Assembly: GCF_003363715.1 (NCBI RefSeq) | Contig: NZ_QREV01000033.1 | Coordinates: 1-53,520, forward strand | From: Parabacteroides acidifaciens | GTDB taxonomy: Bacteria; Bacteroidota; Bacteroidia; Bacteroidales; Tannerellaceae | Direction: 5' to 3' | Length of the DNA: 53,520 nucleotides | Shown: in pieces, positions 16,992-25,158 of the stretch | Layout: every line of letters starts with the position of its first letter | Numbering within the stretch: position 1 is the first letter of the stretch | The notes under the pieces: model-generated | What the model was told of the DNA's origin: nothing | Seen by the model: the letters and a program-made list of their open reading frames with translations, nothing else | Database searches by the model: none | Position numbers and translations under genes: made by a program

Positions 16992-18494
16992 TTACCGAAT
17001 CAAAACCTTGCTGCGTATCCCATTATCCAAAAGCACAATATAGACACCACCCGGCAAACCTGATACCTCACTTGTTCCCGCGGCAAGACGACCTGTACGG
17101 ACCGTACGCCCGGTAATGCTGACAATACGCATTCCGACCGGTTCATCCGTCGTGATACAAATACGGCCATCGAGCACACGGATACCACTTGAGGGATCAG
17201 TGACCTTATCGAGAGCAGTCGGATCGTCTGTCTTTTCCCAATGCGCATAAAACGTCCTGTCCGCCGTACCGATCGAGGATGGAGAAGCCAGTTCCATTCC
17301 GCCTTCCTTCTGATCGAACCAACCGACAAACGAATATCCTTCACGGACGGGCACGTTGGCCAACGGACGGATAGTTCTGCCTGTATTGCCGTAGATCGTA
17401 TCGAGGGCTGCTGCGCCTTCATAATTCAAGTCGTAAATGACAGAATAAACTTTCAAAGCGGCTTGTTCCTCCTCCGGATAAAAAGCCAGAAGAACGGGTG
17501 TCGATTTCAAGCCGGCAGCTTTTGTTCCGGACAGCGACTGACCGTAAGCATTACCGAGAAGAGCGGCAACTTCACCACCTTCAAACTGTTCGGCAGTCTT
17601 AGCGATAACGTTGCTGACCGTACTCTGGTTTTTATACACTCCTACCGCAGCCGTTCCATCAAGATAGTAACAATTATCAACGATAACAGCATGCGCATAC
17701 GCAACATCATCGTTTAAACCACAGATGGCACCGACCTGTGTACCGATAGACGAATATTCATTCATGACTTTGCCTGTATTATAGCAATTAAGGATAGAAC
17801 CTTCGTTTCTGCCACATATGCCACCAGCCCATACATCACCTACAGCTTTCACGAGACCTAAGTTGTAACAGTCGATATTTTTTGCGGCATCATCGTTCTC
17901 ACCACAAATTCCACCGACATAAGCATCATGCCCCGTCGCACAAACCACTCCTGAAAAGTAGCAATTACTGATACGTGCACCATTTTCTTCTTTATGGTCT
18001 TCACCATCCGCCCGACCACAAACACCACCGACGCAATCGACAGCCGAAATATAACTGTTAACGACACCGAGGTTCTTCACTTCAGCCCTCTTCTCTATCG
18101 CACCGATAAAACCTTTGGCACCATTATCAGTCGTATTGATATAGACACCACTGACCGTGTGTCCCTGCCCGTCGAAAATACCACAATATGGAAAATTATC
18201 AGCTCCTCCATCCCCATAAGAACCTATCGGCACCCACTGCTCGGCAGGAGCCGTGCCTTTGATTGTGCCATCAGCATTCAACTCCAACTCTGACAATTTT
18301 ATGTCCGCCATCAGTTTCGCATTAAGCGAAACATTCCCCCTGTTCACCTGATCGCGAAACCACTTCAGCTGTTCCGCATTTTCAATCTGATAATATCCGT
18401 CGACCAGCTTCGGATCGGAAGAACCCTGTCCCCGGACGGGTAAAGCCCCCATCAGAAGAAGGGCAGCCAAACAAGTGTAAAGTATTTTTTTCAT
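16992..18494 (-). CDS. Exported surface protein with GLUG-like and InlB B-type repeats
   Basis: 500 aa from the ATG at 18494. An in-frame upstream start at 18527 is rejected because it lies inside the promoter box. After the signal peptide (LLMGALPVRGQ) come several GLUG-like units, the loop motif GGVCGRADG, GGICGENDD, GGICGRNEG, GAICGLNDD recurring at about 30-40-residue spacing (residues 150-290). Then comes one Listeria-Bacteroides (Flg_new/InlB B) repeat (GYSFVGWFDQKEGG and FYAHWEK, about 360-430). The last 60 residues (RIVSITGRTVRTGRL, GGVYIVLLDNGIRSKVLIR) resemble a C-terminal sorting domain. A cell-surface, adhesin-like protein is the best inference. Confidence 0.83.
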   Translation of the reverse strand: MKKILYTCLAALLLMGALPVRGQGSSDPKLVDGYYQIENAEQLKWFRDQVNRGNVSLNAKLMADIKLSELELNADGTIKGTAPAEQWVPIGSYGDGGADNFPYCGIFDGQGHTVSGVYINTTDNGAKGFIGAIEKRAEVKNLGVVNSYISAVDCVGGVCGRADGEDHKEENGARISNCYFSGVVCATGHDAYVGGICGENDDAAKNIDCYNLGLVKAVGDVWAGGICGRNEGSILNCYNTGKVMNEYSSIGTQVGAICGLNDDVAYAHAVIVDNCYYLDGTAAVGVYKNQSTVSNVIAKTAEQFEGGEVAALLGNAYGQSLSGTKAAGLKSTPVLLAFYPEEEQAALKVYSVIYDLNYEGAAALDTIYGNTGRTIRPLANVPVREGYSFVGWFDQKEGGMELASPSSIGTADRTFYAHWEKTDDPTALDKVTDPSSGIRVLDGRICITTDEPVGMRIVSITGRTVRTGRLAAGTSEVSGLPGGVYIVLLDNGIRSKVLIR

Positions 18495-18524
18495 CGACAA
18501 ATAGTATTTAATGTTTAACCCGTT

Positions 18525-18532
18525 CAAATGTA
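18525..18532 (-). promoter_or_regulatory. -7 box for surface-protein operon
   Basis: TACATTTG on the minus strand, 30 bases before the ATG at 18494. It fixes the start of that gene. Confidence 0.6.
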
Positions 18533-18545
18533 GTCAAAAAACAAA

Positions 18546-18599
18546 CACAGGGATACAAAACAAAGGGAAATTCAATTCCCAGAGCTCTGTATCCCTGTG
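18546..18599 (-). terminator. Probable terminator of the ilv operon
   Basis: CACAGGGATAC (18546-18556) and GTATCCCTGTG (18589-18599) pair perfectly. The loop contains a second hairpin (GGGAAATTCAATTCCC, 18565-18580) and an AGAGCTCT palindrome. On the minus strand it is followed by TTTGTTTTTTG. The compound structure is unusual for a plain terminator. Confidence 0.65.
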
Positions 18600-18617
18600 A
18601 GATATTCATCCGAAGTT

Positions 18618-18649
18618 CCTTGTCCCCGCGCTTGACGCGGGGCCGCAAA
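18618..18649. repeat. CTTGA-loop hairpin repeat (32 bp)
   Basis: CCCCGCG (18624-18630), loop CTTGA, CGCGGGG (18636-18642), within a 32-base unit that starts CCTTGTCCCC and ends GGCCGCAAA. The same 32-mer recurs at 25421-25452 with two changes that keep the stem paired. It lies 5 bases past the ilvC stop. Confidence 0.8.
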
Positions 18650-18654
18650 AAGTA

Positions 18655-19698
18655 TTAGTTGTTTTCCGGACGCAGTTTGCGGACAACGGCACCGGCACGC
18701 CACATTTCGCTGTTGCGCAGGGCTTCCAGTTCCTTGTTCAGACCTTCGCGATAGTCCGGTTTGCTGTTGGTGTCGATAGAACGCTGTGCTTCATTACCGG
18801 CAGCCACTTCGTTATACAGTTTTTCAAATACCGGTTTAGTTGCATCGTGGAACGGGCCCATCCAGTCCAGAGCACCACGCTGGGCGGTAGTGGAACAGTT
18901 TGCATACATCCAGTCCATACCGTTTTCAGCGAACAGCGGCATCAACGACTGAGTCAGCTCTTCCACAGTTTCGTTGAATGCTTCGGAAGGTTCGTGTCCG
19001 TGTTCACGCAATGTCTCGTACTGAGCCAGGAGCAGACCCTGGATAGCACCCATCAGCGTACCGCGTTCGCCCGTCAGGTCGGAATACACTTCCTTCTTGA
19101 AAGTTGTTTCGAACAGGTAACCTGAACCGACACCGATACCCAGTGCGATTACACGGTCCCATGCTTTGCCGGTTGCATCCTGGAAGATTGCATAGCTGGA
19201 GTTCAAGCCGCGTCCCTGCAGGAACATACGGCGCAGAGATGTACCGGAACCCTTCGGAGCGATCAGGATTACATCAACGTCTGCGGGAGGAATGATGTTT
19301 GTGCGTTCCTTGTAAGTGATTGCAAAACCGTGAGAGAAATACAACGCCTTACCCGGAGTCAGGTATTTCTTGATACGCGGCCAGCATTCGATCTGGGCGG
19401 CATCAGAAAGCAGAACCTGTATGATAGTTGCTTTTTCGCAAGCTTCTTCGATACCGAAAAGTGTTTCACCCGGTACCCAACCGTCGGCAACAGCCTTGTC
19501 ATAGGTCTTGCCCGGACGCTGTCCTACGATCACGTTAAAACCATTGTCGCGCAAGTTCAAGCTCTGTCCAGGGCCCTGAACGCCGTAACCGATTACTGCG
19601 ATTACTTCATCTTTCAACACTTCTCTTGCTTTTTCCAACGGAAACTCTTCGCGGGTTACTACGTTTTCGTCAACACCGCCAAAATTCATTACTGCCAT
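18655..19698 (-). CDS. ilvC: Ketol-acid reductoisomerase
   Basis: 347 aa. It isomerises and reduces acetolactate or acetohydroxybutyrate to the dihydroxy acids of valine and isoleucine synthesis, using NAD(P)H and Mg. The Rossmann nucleotide-binding loop reads VIGYGVQGPGQSLNLRDNG (residues 36-54), rather than the GYGSQGHAHA form common elsewhere; I recall this variant as typical for the phylum. The catalytic domain has SDLTGERGTLMGAIQGLL with Asp and Glu metal ligands. Last gene of the ilv operon, 44 bases after the thioesterase. Confidence 0.96.
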   Translation of the reverse strand: MAVMNFGGVDENVVTREEFPLEKAREVLKDEVIAVIGYGVQGPGQSLNLRDNGFNVIVGQRPGKTYDKAVADGWVPGETLFGIEEACEKATIIQVLLSDAAQIECWPRIKKYLTPGKALYFSHGFAITYKERTNIIPPADVDVILIAPKGSGTSLRRMFLQGRGLNSSYAIFQDATGKAWDRVIALGIGVGSGYLFETTFKKEVYSDLTGERGTLMGAIQGLLLAQYETLREHGHEPSEAFNETVEELTQSLMPLFAENGMDWMYANCSTTAQRGALDWMGPFHDATKPVFEKLYNEVAAGNEAQRSIDTNSKPDYREGLNKELEALRNSEMWRAGAVVRKLRPENN

Positions 19699-19742
19699 TT
19701 TCTTTTTACTTTAAAATGTATTTAATAATAATATTCTATTCT

Positions 19743-20474
19743 CTAACTCCACGTAACGGCTGCACGGCAAATCGCCTTGCCCTCGTTACAGATTGCCATA
19801 TTATATTTTTCAGAACCGGCTTCCTGCTTATGCAACATGAGTTCCATCCCATATTTGCCTTCAGCCTGGTAAGCGATTTCGAAACGTTTGATATCTTTTG
19901 TCTTAAACATCTCCAGGTCAAAGAGGTCCAGGAGGTGTTCCATATATTTGATACTGTTCAGGTGGCCGTTGATGTCCAGGTCGCTGTATTTGATCGAGTA
20001 AGGAATACCTTCCGACTCACTTTCCGCAGCCGCAATCTTGCCCGGCTTCTCGATCGGACAGGAACGCTCGGTTATATAAGAGCTCAGCCCTGCCACATCC
20101 AACAAGGTCGGACGGCGTGTCTCGACATCGATAGCCGCCCAGATGGAACGGGCGTAACCGAAGGTCTTCCCGTTGCTGTCCGCCAACTCGAAACAACGGC
20201 TGGTGAAGAGACGGCCGACCTCGTCTATCCAGGTATATAGTGTTATAGGCTCCGACATGGCAGGATATTCAATCATCTCGATTGCCAGACGGGAAAGCAC
20301 CCAGGCAGTATGCCGTTCGGACATGTCGTTGAAGCCGAATCCACGTTCGGCGGCATGAGTGGACGCCACGTGTATCAGATAGTTTCCGATCATCGGGATC
20401 GTTACGCGTCCACGGAAATCCAACAGATATGGTTCTGTGACGAAATGAAATTCTCCTACTTTGTTTTTCTCCAT
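19743..20474 (-). CDS. Acyl-ACP thioesterase (FatA/FatB-like)
   Basis: 243 aa from the ATG at 20474 (MEKNKVGEFHF); an in-frame start at 20516 adds only an unlikely hydrophobic lead. It has a double hotdog fold of the plant-type acyl-ACP thioesterase family: the first half has LLDFRGRVTIPMIGNYLIHVASTHAAERGF, the second has YSDLDINGHLNSIKYMEHLLDLF, where Asp, Asn and His of D-x-NGH-x-N correspond to the catalytic cluster. It releases free fatty acids from acyl carrier protein in the cytoplasm. Placement between ilvN and ilvC suggests a link between branched keto acids and branched fatty acids. I believe the same gene order occurs in Bacteroides. Confidence 0.9.
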   Translation of the reverse strand: MEKNKVGEFHFVTEPYLLDFRGRVTIPMIGNYLIHVASTHAAERGFGFNDMSERHTAWVLSRLAIEMIEYPAMSEPITLYTWIDEVGRLFTSRCFELADSNGKTFGYARSIWAAIDVETRRPTLLDVAGLSSYITERSCPIEKPGKIAAAESESEGIPYSIKYSDLDINGHLNSIKYMEHLLDLFDLEMFKTKDIKRFEIAYQAEGKYGMELMLHKQEAGSEKYNMAICNEGKAICRAAVTWS

Positions 20475-20525
20475 AATTCTATATTTTAAAAAAAGATATA
20501 TCAAAATAACCACCAACGCTTTAGC

Positions 20526-20612
20526 GTGTCATTGCGGGCTTGACCCGCAACCTCATACTAATTACTGTAATTCAGTTTAGGATGAGATGGCGGGTCAAGC
20601 CCGCCAGGACAC
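20526..20612. repeat. Paired CTTGA-loop hairpins in inverted orientation
   Basis: TTGCGGG-CTTGA-CCCGCAA (20532-20550) and TGGCGGG-TCAAG-CCCGCCA (20588-20606) are two hairpins whose loops are each other's complement. The unit is bounded by GTGTC and GACAC, with CTCATAC and GGATGAG-like arms between. It lies in the ilvN-thioesterase gap of the ilv transcript. Confidence 0.8.
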
Positions 20613-20647
20613 AAACGCAGTGAATGAGAGTTTTGACATCTCCTACG

Positions 20648-21205
20648 TTATTGTCCGTTTCTTTCCTGCAGCTTGCGTTCCATATCGGCCAACATATCAC
20701 TCAACCGCTCTACGCGGCTTTTGGTAATGGCGATACGTCCGGAACGGATAAACTGCAAGACGCCGATCGATTCGCTCAACTCTTTGAAAAGCGCCTGCGT
20801 CTCGTCGTAATGACCGCTCTTTTCCAACACCACGCACGTCTCGTTCATTTCCAGGATACGGGCGTTGTACTTGCGGATCAGGTCCTCGACCGTACCCATC
20901 TTGATGAACAGTTCCGTGCTCAGTTTGTAAAGGGCGATCTCCTGGAAGACCAGGTCTTCATCCGTATTATAATAAGCCTTCAGGATGTCGACGCGCTTGT
21001 CGATCTGTTTCACCACCTTGTCGATCATATCCTCATCGGCAAAGGTCGTGATCGTAAACTTGTGGATACCCTGTATCGCAGACGGAGAGACAGAAAGCGT
21101 CTCGATGTTCAACTGCCGGCGCGTAAAGATAATCGTAATCTGGTTCAGAAGACCTACTGTGTTCTCTGAAAAGATAATAACGGTATATAATTTTTTTGTT
21201 GTCAT
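20648..21205 (-). CDS. ilvN: Acetolactate synthase small (regulatory) subunit
   Basis: 185 aa, typical length. An N-terminal ACT domain (YTVIIFSENTVGLLNQITIIFTRRQLNIETLSVSPS, residues 6-41) binds valine for feedback inhibition; the C-terminal ALS_ss_C-like domain (about 95-160) contacts the catalytic subunit. It begins 12 bases after ilvB, as expected for a co-regulated pair. Confidence 0.95.
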   Translation of the reverse strand: MTTKKLYTVIIFSENTVGLLNQITIIFTRRQLNIETLSVSPSAIQGIHKFTITTFADEDMIDKVVKQIDKRVDILKAYYNTDEDLVFQEIALYKLSTELFIKMGTVEDLIRKYNARILEMNETCVVLEKSGHYDETQALFKELSESIGVLQFIRSGRIAITKSRVERLSDMLADMERKLQERNGQ

Positions 21206-21217
21206 AGCTTCGCCTCC

Positions 21218-22918
21218 TTACTTATCTCCTAATATCATGTTTGTTACGCTTGCTCCGGCAGGCACCATCGGTAATACCATACCGCATGTCTCCACATTGG
21301 CTACCAACACATATGCGCCGTCGTGCGCGAGCATCTCGGCAATGGCTTCGTCCAGTTCTTCCCGCTTGTCGACCGCCCGACTGGCGATGCCGTAAGCCTT
21401 GGCAATTGCCACGAAGTCGGGATTCTCCATCGTCGTGTTGGAATAGCGTTCGTGGAAGAACAGTTCCTGCCACTGGCGTACCATACCGAGGAAATTATTA
21501 TTCAGGATGATAATCTTTACATCGAGTTTTTCCTGCATGATGGTTCCTAACTCCTGGATCGTCATCTGCATACCTCCGTCGCCGGTAAAGAAGCAGACCG
21601 TACGGTCGGGTGCGCCAAACTTGGCTCCCATAGCTGCCGGAAGGCCGAAGCCCATCGTGCCGAGACCGCCGGATGTAACCACACTGCGGGTTTGTTTATA
21701 TTTAAAGTAACGGACACCCATCATCTGGTTCTGGCCTACATCCGTCACCAGGATGGCATCGTTGCCTGTCGCCTCGGATACTTTGCGGACCACTTCGCCC
21801 ATCTTCAGCTGGCCACTGGCCGGAGACAGTTCTTTTTCAATCACCTTCTCGTATTCTTCCCGGGCATCCGGCTCAAATTCGGCATTCCACTCCGGACGCT
21901 TCCGTTCTTCCAGCAGTTCCGTAATCATCGGGATCGTGTGTTTGGCATTACCCAGCACTTTCACGTCTACCGGAACATTCTTGCCGATTTCAGAGTTATC
22001 GATATCCAGATGGATGATCTTGGCCTGCTTGGCATACGTATTCAGGTCGCCCGTCACACGGTCGTCGAAGCGCATTCCGATGGCGATCAGGACATCACAT
22101 TCGTTCGTCTTCCGGTTCGGTCCTACATTTCCATGCATACCCAGCATACCTTTATTTAAAGGAAAATCGGAAGGCATAGCCGACAAGCCCAGAACAGTCG
22201 AACCGGCCGGTATATCGTTTTTCAGCAGGAATGCTTTCAGTTCTTCTTCAGCCCCTCCCAGCAAGACACCTTGCCCGACCAGGCAGAACGGTTTCTTTGC
22301 ACTGTTGATCAGAGCGGCAGCCGTCTTAATCCGATCCCGGTTGATCTCCGGTTCCGGCTGATAGCTGCGGACAAAGTCCACCTTCTTATATTCGTAATCG
22401 ACCAAACCGACTTGCGCATCTTTTGCCAGGTCAAGGACAACAGGTCCCGGACGGCCGGTAGAAGCGATATAAAAGGCACGCGAGACAGCCCAGGCGATCT
22501 CTTCCGGCCGACGGATCTGATAAGCCCACTTCGTTATTGGCTGGGCAATACCGATCACATCGACTTCCTGGAAAGCATCCGTTCCGAGCAGCGGAGAAGG
22601 CACCTGTCCGGCTATGACTACCATAGGCGTACTGTCCATCAAAGCATCGGCAATACCGGTAATGGTATTGGTTGCGCCGGGACCGGAAGTAACCAAGGTC
22701 ACTCCCACTTTGCCGGATACGCGTGCATATCCCTGGGCGGCATGCGTCGCTCCCTGTTCATGGCGGACCAGGACGTGTTTCAACTGATCTCTGTAATCAT
22801 ACAAGCTGTCGTAAATAGGAATTGCCTGCCCTCCCGGATAACCGAAGATAGTGTCTACTCCTTCAGCGATCAGTGTCTTCAGCAAAGCTTCCGAACCGGT
22901 TATCTTTTGTTTCTCCAT
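21218..22918 (-). CDS. ilvB: Acetolactate synthase large (catalytic) subunit
   Basis: 566 aa. This ThDP- and FAD-dependent enzyme condenses two pyruvates to acetolactate, or pyruvate with 2-oxobutyrate to acetohydroxybutyrate. Visible: GSEALLKTLIAEGVDTIFGYPGGQAIPIYD with the catalytic Glu region (HEQGATHAAQGYARVSGKVGV), a central FAD/regulatory domain, and the ThDP motif GDGGMQMTIQELGT plus NNNFLGMVRQWQ. Second gene of the ilv operon, 23 bases after ilvD. It serves valine, leucine and isoleucine synthesis together. Confidence 0.96.
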   Translation of the reverse strand: MEKQKITGSEALLKTLIAEGVDTIFGYPGGQAIPIYDSLYDYRDQLKHVLVRHEQGATHAAQGYARVSGKVGVTLVTSGPGATNTITGIADALMDSTPMVVIAGQVPSPLLGTDAFQEVDVIGIAQPITKWAYQIRRPEEIAWAVSRAFYIASTGRPGPVVLDLAKDAQVGLVDYEYKKVDFVRSYQPEPEINRDRIKTAAALINSAKKPFCLVGQGVLLGGAEEELKAFLLKNDIPAGSTVLGLSAMPSDFPLNKGMLGMHGNVGPNRKTNECDVLIAIGMRFDDRVTGDLNTYAKQAKIIHLDIDNSEIGKNVPVDVKVLGNAKHTIPMITELLEERKRPEWNAEFEPDAREEYEKVIEKELSPASGQLKMGEVVRKVSEATGNDAILVTDVGQNQMMGVRYFKYKQTRSVVTSGGLGTMGFGLPAAMGAKFGAPDRTVCFFTGDGGMQMTIQELGTIMQEKLDVKIIILNNNFLGMVRQWQELFFHERYSNTTMENPDFVAIAKAYGIASRAVDKREELDEAIAEMLAHDGAYVLVANVETCGMVLPMVPAGASVTNMILGDK

Positions 22919-22941
22919 ATCTCTCTATTTTAGTCTGATGT

Positions 22942-24780
22942 TTAATCTTCTACAATTCTTACTCCCCCTTTGTCGGCCGATGAAACCATCTTGCCGTAAG
23001 CCTTTAAGGCTTTCGAGACGACTCGTTGGCGGTAAGGAGGCGTAAAGGCTTTCGTTCCGCGGGCTTCTTCCGCCTTGCGGCGTTCTGCCAATTCCGCATC
23101 GCAGACCTTCACATTAATGGTACGTTCCGGTATATCGATCTCGATAATATCGCCATCCTTTACCAGGCCGATTGCTCCGCCGGCTGCCGCTTCGGGAGAC
23201 ACATGGCCGATAGAAAGGCCGGATGTGCCGCCACTGAAACGTCCGTCCGTTATCAGGGCGCATTCCTTACCAAGATGGCGGCTCTTTATATAAGAGGTAG
23301 GATAAAGCATTTCCTGCATGCCCGGACCGCCTTTCGGTCCTTCGTGCGTGATCACGACCACATCGCCCGAAACAACTTTTCCACCCAGAATACCCTCACA
23401 AGCGGCATCCTGCGAATCGAAAACTTTGGCAGGGCCGGCAAATTTCCAGATACTCTCGTCCACTCCGGCGGTCTTGACCACGCAACCATCCAACGCGATA
23501 TTTCCTTTCAGGACAGCCAGGCCGCCATCTTTGGAGTAAGCATGTTCCACGTCGCGGATACATCCTCCGGCACGATCGGTATCCAGTTCTTTATAGTAAG
23601 TTTCCTGCGATCCCATCTGAATACTGAAACGATGGGCCGGGGCGCTCTTATATTTCTTGATTGCCTCATCCGTTACGTTCGGCGAAGTGATTGCGAATTT
23701 GTCTACAGCCTCGGCCAGTGTCATGCCATCCACACGTTTCACACCGCCGTCTACCAATCCGCCCTTCAGCAACTCATTCATAATCCCCATAATACCACCG
23801 GCACGGTTTACATCCTGAACATGATAGGTATGTGTATTGGGAGCGACTTTGCAAAGGCAGGGAGTCTTGCGTGACAGCATATCGATGTCGTCCATCGTGA
23901 AATCGGCTTCCGCTTCCTGGGCAACAGCCAGCAGGTGAAGTACCGTATTGGTCGATCCGCCCATGGCGATATCCAGCGACATGGCGTTCAGGAAAGCCTG
24001 ACGGGTAGCGATACTGCGGGGAAGAACCGAGTCGTCACCATCGCGGTAATATTTATAAGCATTTTCCACAATCTGTTTGGCTGCATCGCGGAACAGCTGT
24101 GTACGGTTAGCATGCGTAGCGACAATCGTCCCGTTACCCGGAAGCGCCAGACCGATCGCCTCGTTCAGGCAATTCATCGAGTTTGCCGTAAACATACCGG
24201 AGCAGCAACCGCATCCGGGGCAGGCGTTCCGTTCGACCTGTGCGATCCGTTCGTCGCTCACCGACGTATCGGCCGATTCAATCATGGCATCGATCAAGTC
24301 GAGGTGGCGGTTATCCAACTCACCGGCCTCCATCGGACCGCCGGAAACAAAGATGGTCGGGATATTAAGCCGCATGGATGCCATCAGCATACCCGGCGTG
24401 ATCTTGTCGCAATTGCTGATACAAACCATCGCATCGGCCTTATGCGCGTTTACCATATATTCAACGCTGTCCGCAATGATGTCGCGGGAAGGGAGCGAGT
24501 AAAGCATCCCGTCGTGCCCCATCGCGATACCGTCATCGATGGCAATCGTATTGAACTCGGCTGCAAAGCAACCCAACTTTTCGATCTCCGCTTTTACCTG
24601 TTGCCCGATCTCGTGCAGATGCACATGTCCGGGTACAAACTGGGTAAATGAATTCACAATGGCTATAATCGGTTTGCCGAACTGCTCTTCTTTCAGGCCG
24701 TTGGCGCGCCACAAGGCACGGGCTCCGGCCATGCGTCTGCCCTCAGTGCTGTATGAACTTCTTAACGGATTCTTCATCAT
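22942..24780 (-). CDS. ilvD: Dihydroxy-acid dehydratase
   Basis: 612 aa. It dehydrates dihydroxyisovalerate and dihydroxymethylvalerate to the keto acids of valine and isoleucine. Fe-S ligand cysteines lie in [14 protein letters not shown] and [40 protein letters not shown] near the C-terminus is the family signature. Met2 is an equally possible start. First structural gene of the ilv operon, directly behind the attenuator, so its expression should respond to branched-chain aminoacyl-tRNA. The cluster makes it oxygen-sensitive. Confidence 0.97.
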   Translation of the reverse strand: MMKNPLRSSYSTEGRRMAGARALWRANGLKEEQFGKPIIAIVNSFTQFVPGHVHLHEIGQQVKAEIEKLGCFAAEFNTIAIDDGIAMGHDGMLYSLPSRDIIADSVEYMVNAHKADAMVCISNCDKITPGMLMASMRLNIPTIFVSGGPMEAGELDNRHLDLIDAMIESADTSVSDERIAQVERNACPGCGCCSGMFTANSMNCLNEAIGLALPGNGTIVATHANRTQLFRDAAKQIVENAYKYYRDGDDSVLPRSIATRQAFLNAMSLDIAMGGSTNTVLHLLAVAQEAEADFTMDDIDMLSRKTPCLCKVAPNTHTYHVQDVNRAGGIMGIMNELLKGGLVDGGVKRVDGMTLAEAVDKFAITSPNVTDEAIKKYKSAPAHRFSIQMGSQETYYKELDTDRAGGCIRDVEHAYSKDGGLAVLKGNIALDGCVVKTAGVDESIWKFAGPAKVFDSQDAACEGILGGKVVSGDVVVITHEGPKGGPGMQEMLYPTSYIKSRHLGKECALITDGRFSGGTSGLSIGHVSPEAAAGGAIGLVKDGDIIEIDIPERTINVKVCDAELAERRKAEEARGTKAFTPPYRQRVVSKALKAYGKMVSSADKGGVRIVED

Positions 24781-24810
24781 ATTGTTTGTTTACGTTATTT
24801 TTATACATTA

Positions 24811-24840
24811 AAAAAGCCCTTCTCTATATGGAGAAAGGCT
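24811..24840 (-). terminator. Attenuator terminator of ilv operon
   Basis: On the minus strand AGCCTTTCTC pairs with GAGAAGGGCT around loop CATATA (one G.U pair), followed by TTTTTTAATG. The stem start is identical to that of the leu attenuator (AGCCTTTCTC). Confidence 0.9.
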
Positions 24841-24888
24841 TAAGAAATATCTTTATACGACTTCACGACTTCTTGCACACCTTTCTCC

Positions 24889-24948
24889 TTACCTGCTAAT
24901 GACTAGAAGGACCACCACGAGAATAATATGCAATACATTGTTCATCAT
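24889..24948 (-). CDS. ilv operon leader peptide (19 aa)
   Basis: It reads MMNNVLHIILVVVLLVISR and then TAA. Twelve of 19 residues are branched-chain (5 Val, 4 Leu, 3 Ile), including a VVVLLVI run, so it can report on all three amino acids made by the operon. The start lies 34 bases downstream of the -7 box, almost the same as in the leu leader. It is too short for normal gene callers. Confidence 0.9.
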   Translation of the reverse strand: MMNNVLHIILVVVLLVISR

Positions 24949-24982
24949 CTTTTCTTATGTCTTTATTTTTTGTTTGACGCTG

Positions 24983-25013
24983 CAAATGTAGAACAATAAT
25001 TCGTACCACCAAA
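24983..25013 (-). promoter_or_regulatory. ilv operon promoter (TTTG-N19-TACATTTG)
   Basis: On the minus strand, -33 TTTG (plus 25010-25013), 19 bases, then -7 TACATTTG (plus 24983-24990). A full consensus match with the same 19-base spacing as the leu promoter. Confidence 0.88.
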
Positions 25014-25158
25014 GAATTTAAAAGAAAAATATCACTTTATCTTACATTTCTCAATAAAAAAGGAAGACTGGCTCATTATTTATTATCATAAAGGAGAAAT
25101 CTCTGCTTGAATCAAACTTGTATAGTTGTTTTTGACAAGAATGAACTGTGAATGATGA

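Larger units (their letters stand above)
24811..24948 (-). promoter_or_regulatory. Leader-peptide transcription attenuator of the ilv operon
   Basis: A leader frame packed with Val, Leu and Ile codons (24889-24948) ends directly before GGAGAAAGG (minus strand, plus 24880-24888). This is perfectly complementary to CCTTTCTCC, the 5' arm of the terminator (plus 24830-24838). Stalling would free GGAGAAAGG to form the antiterminator; completion of the leader would let the terminator form. The 11-base spacer ATAAAGATATT (plus 24846-24856) is identical to the one in the leu leader. The parts are seen directly; the switching is inferred. Confidence 0.9.

Noticed and set aside
16992-18527. Start of the GLUG-repeat gene at 18527
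   Set aside because: That codon lies within the TACATTTG promoter box; the signal peptide begins at 18494.
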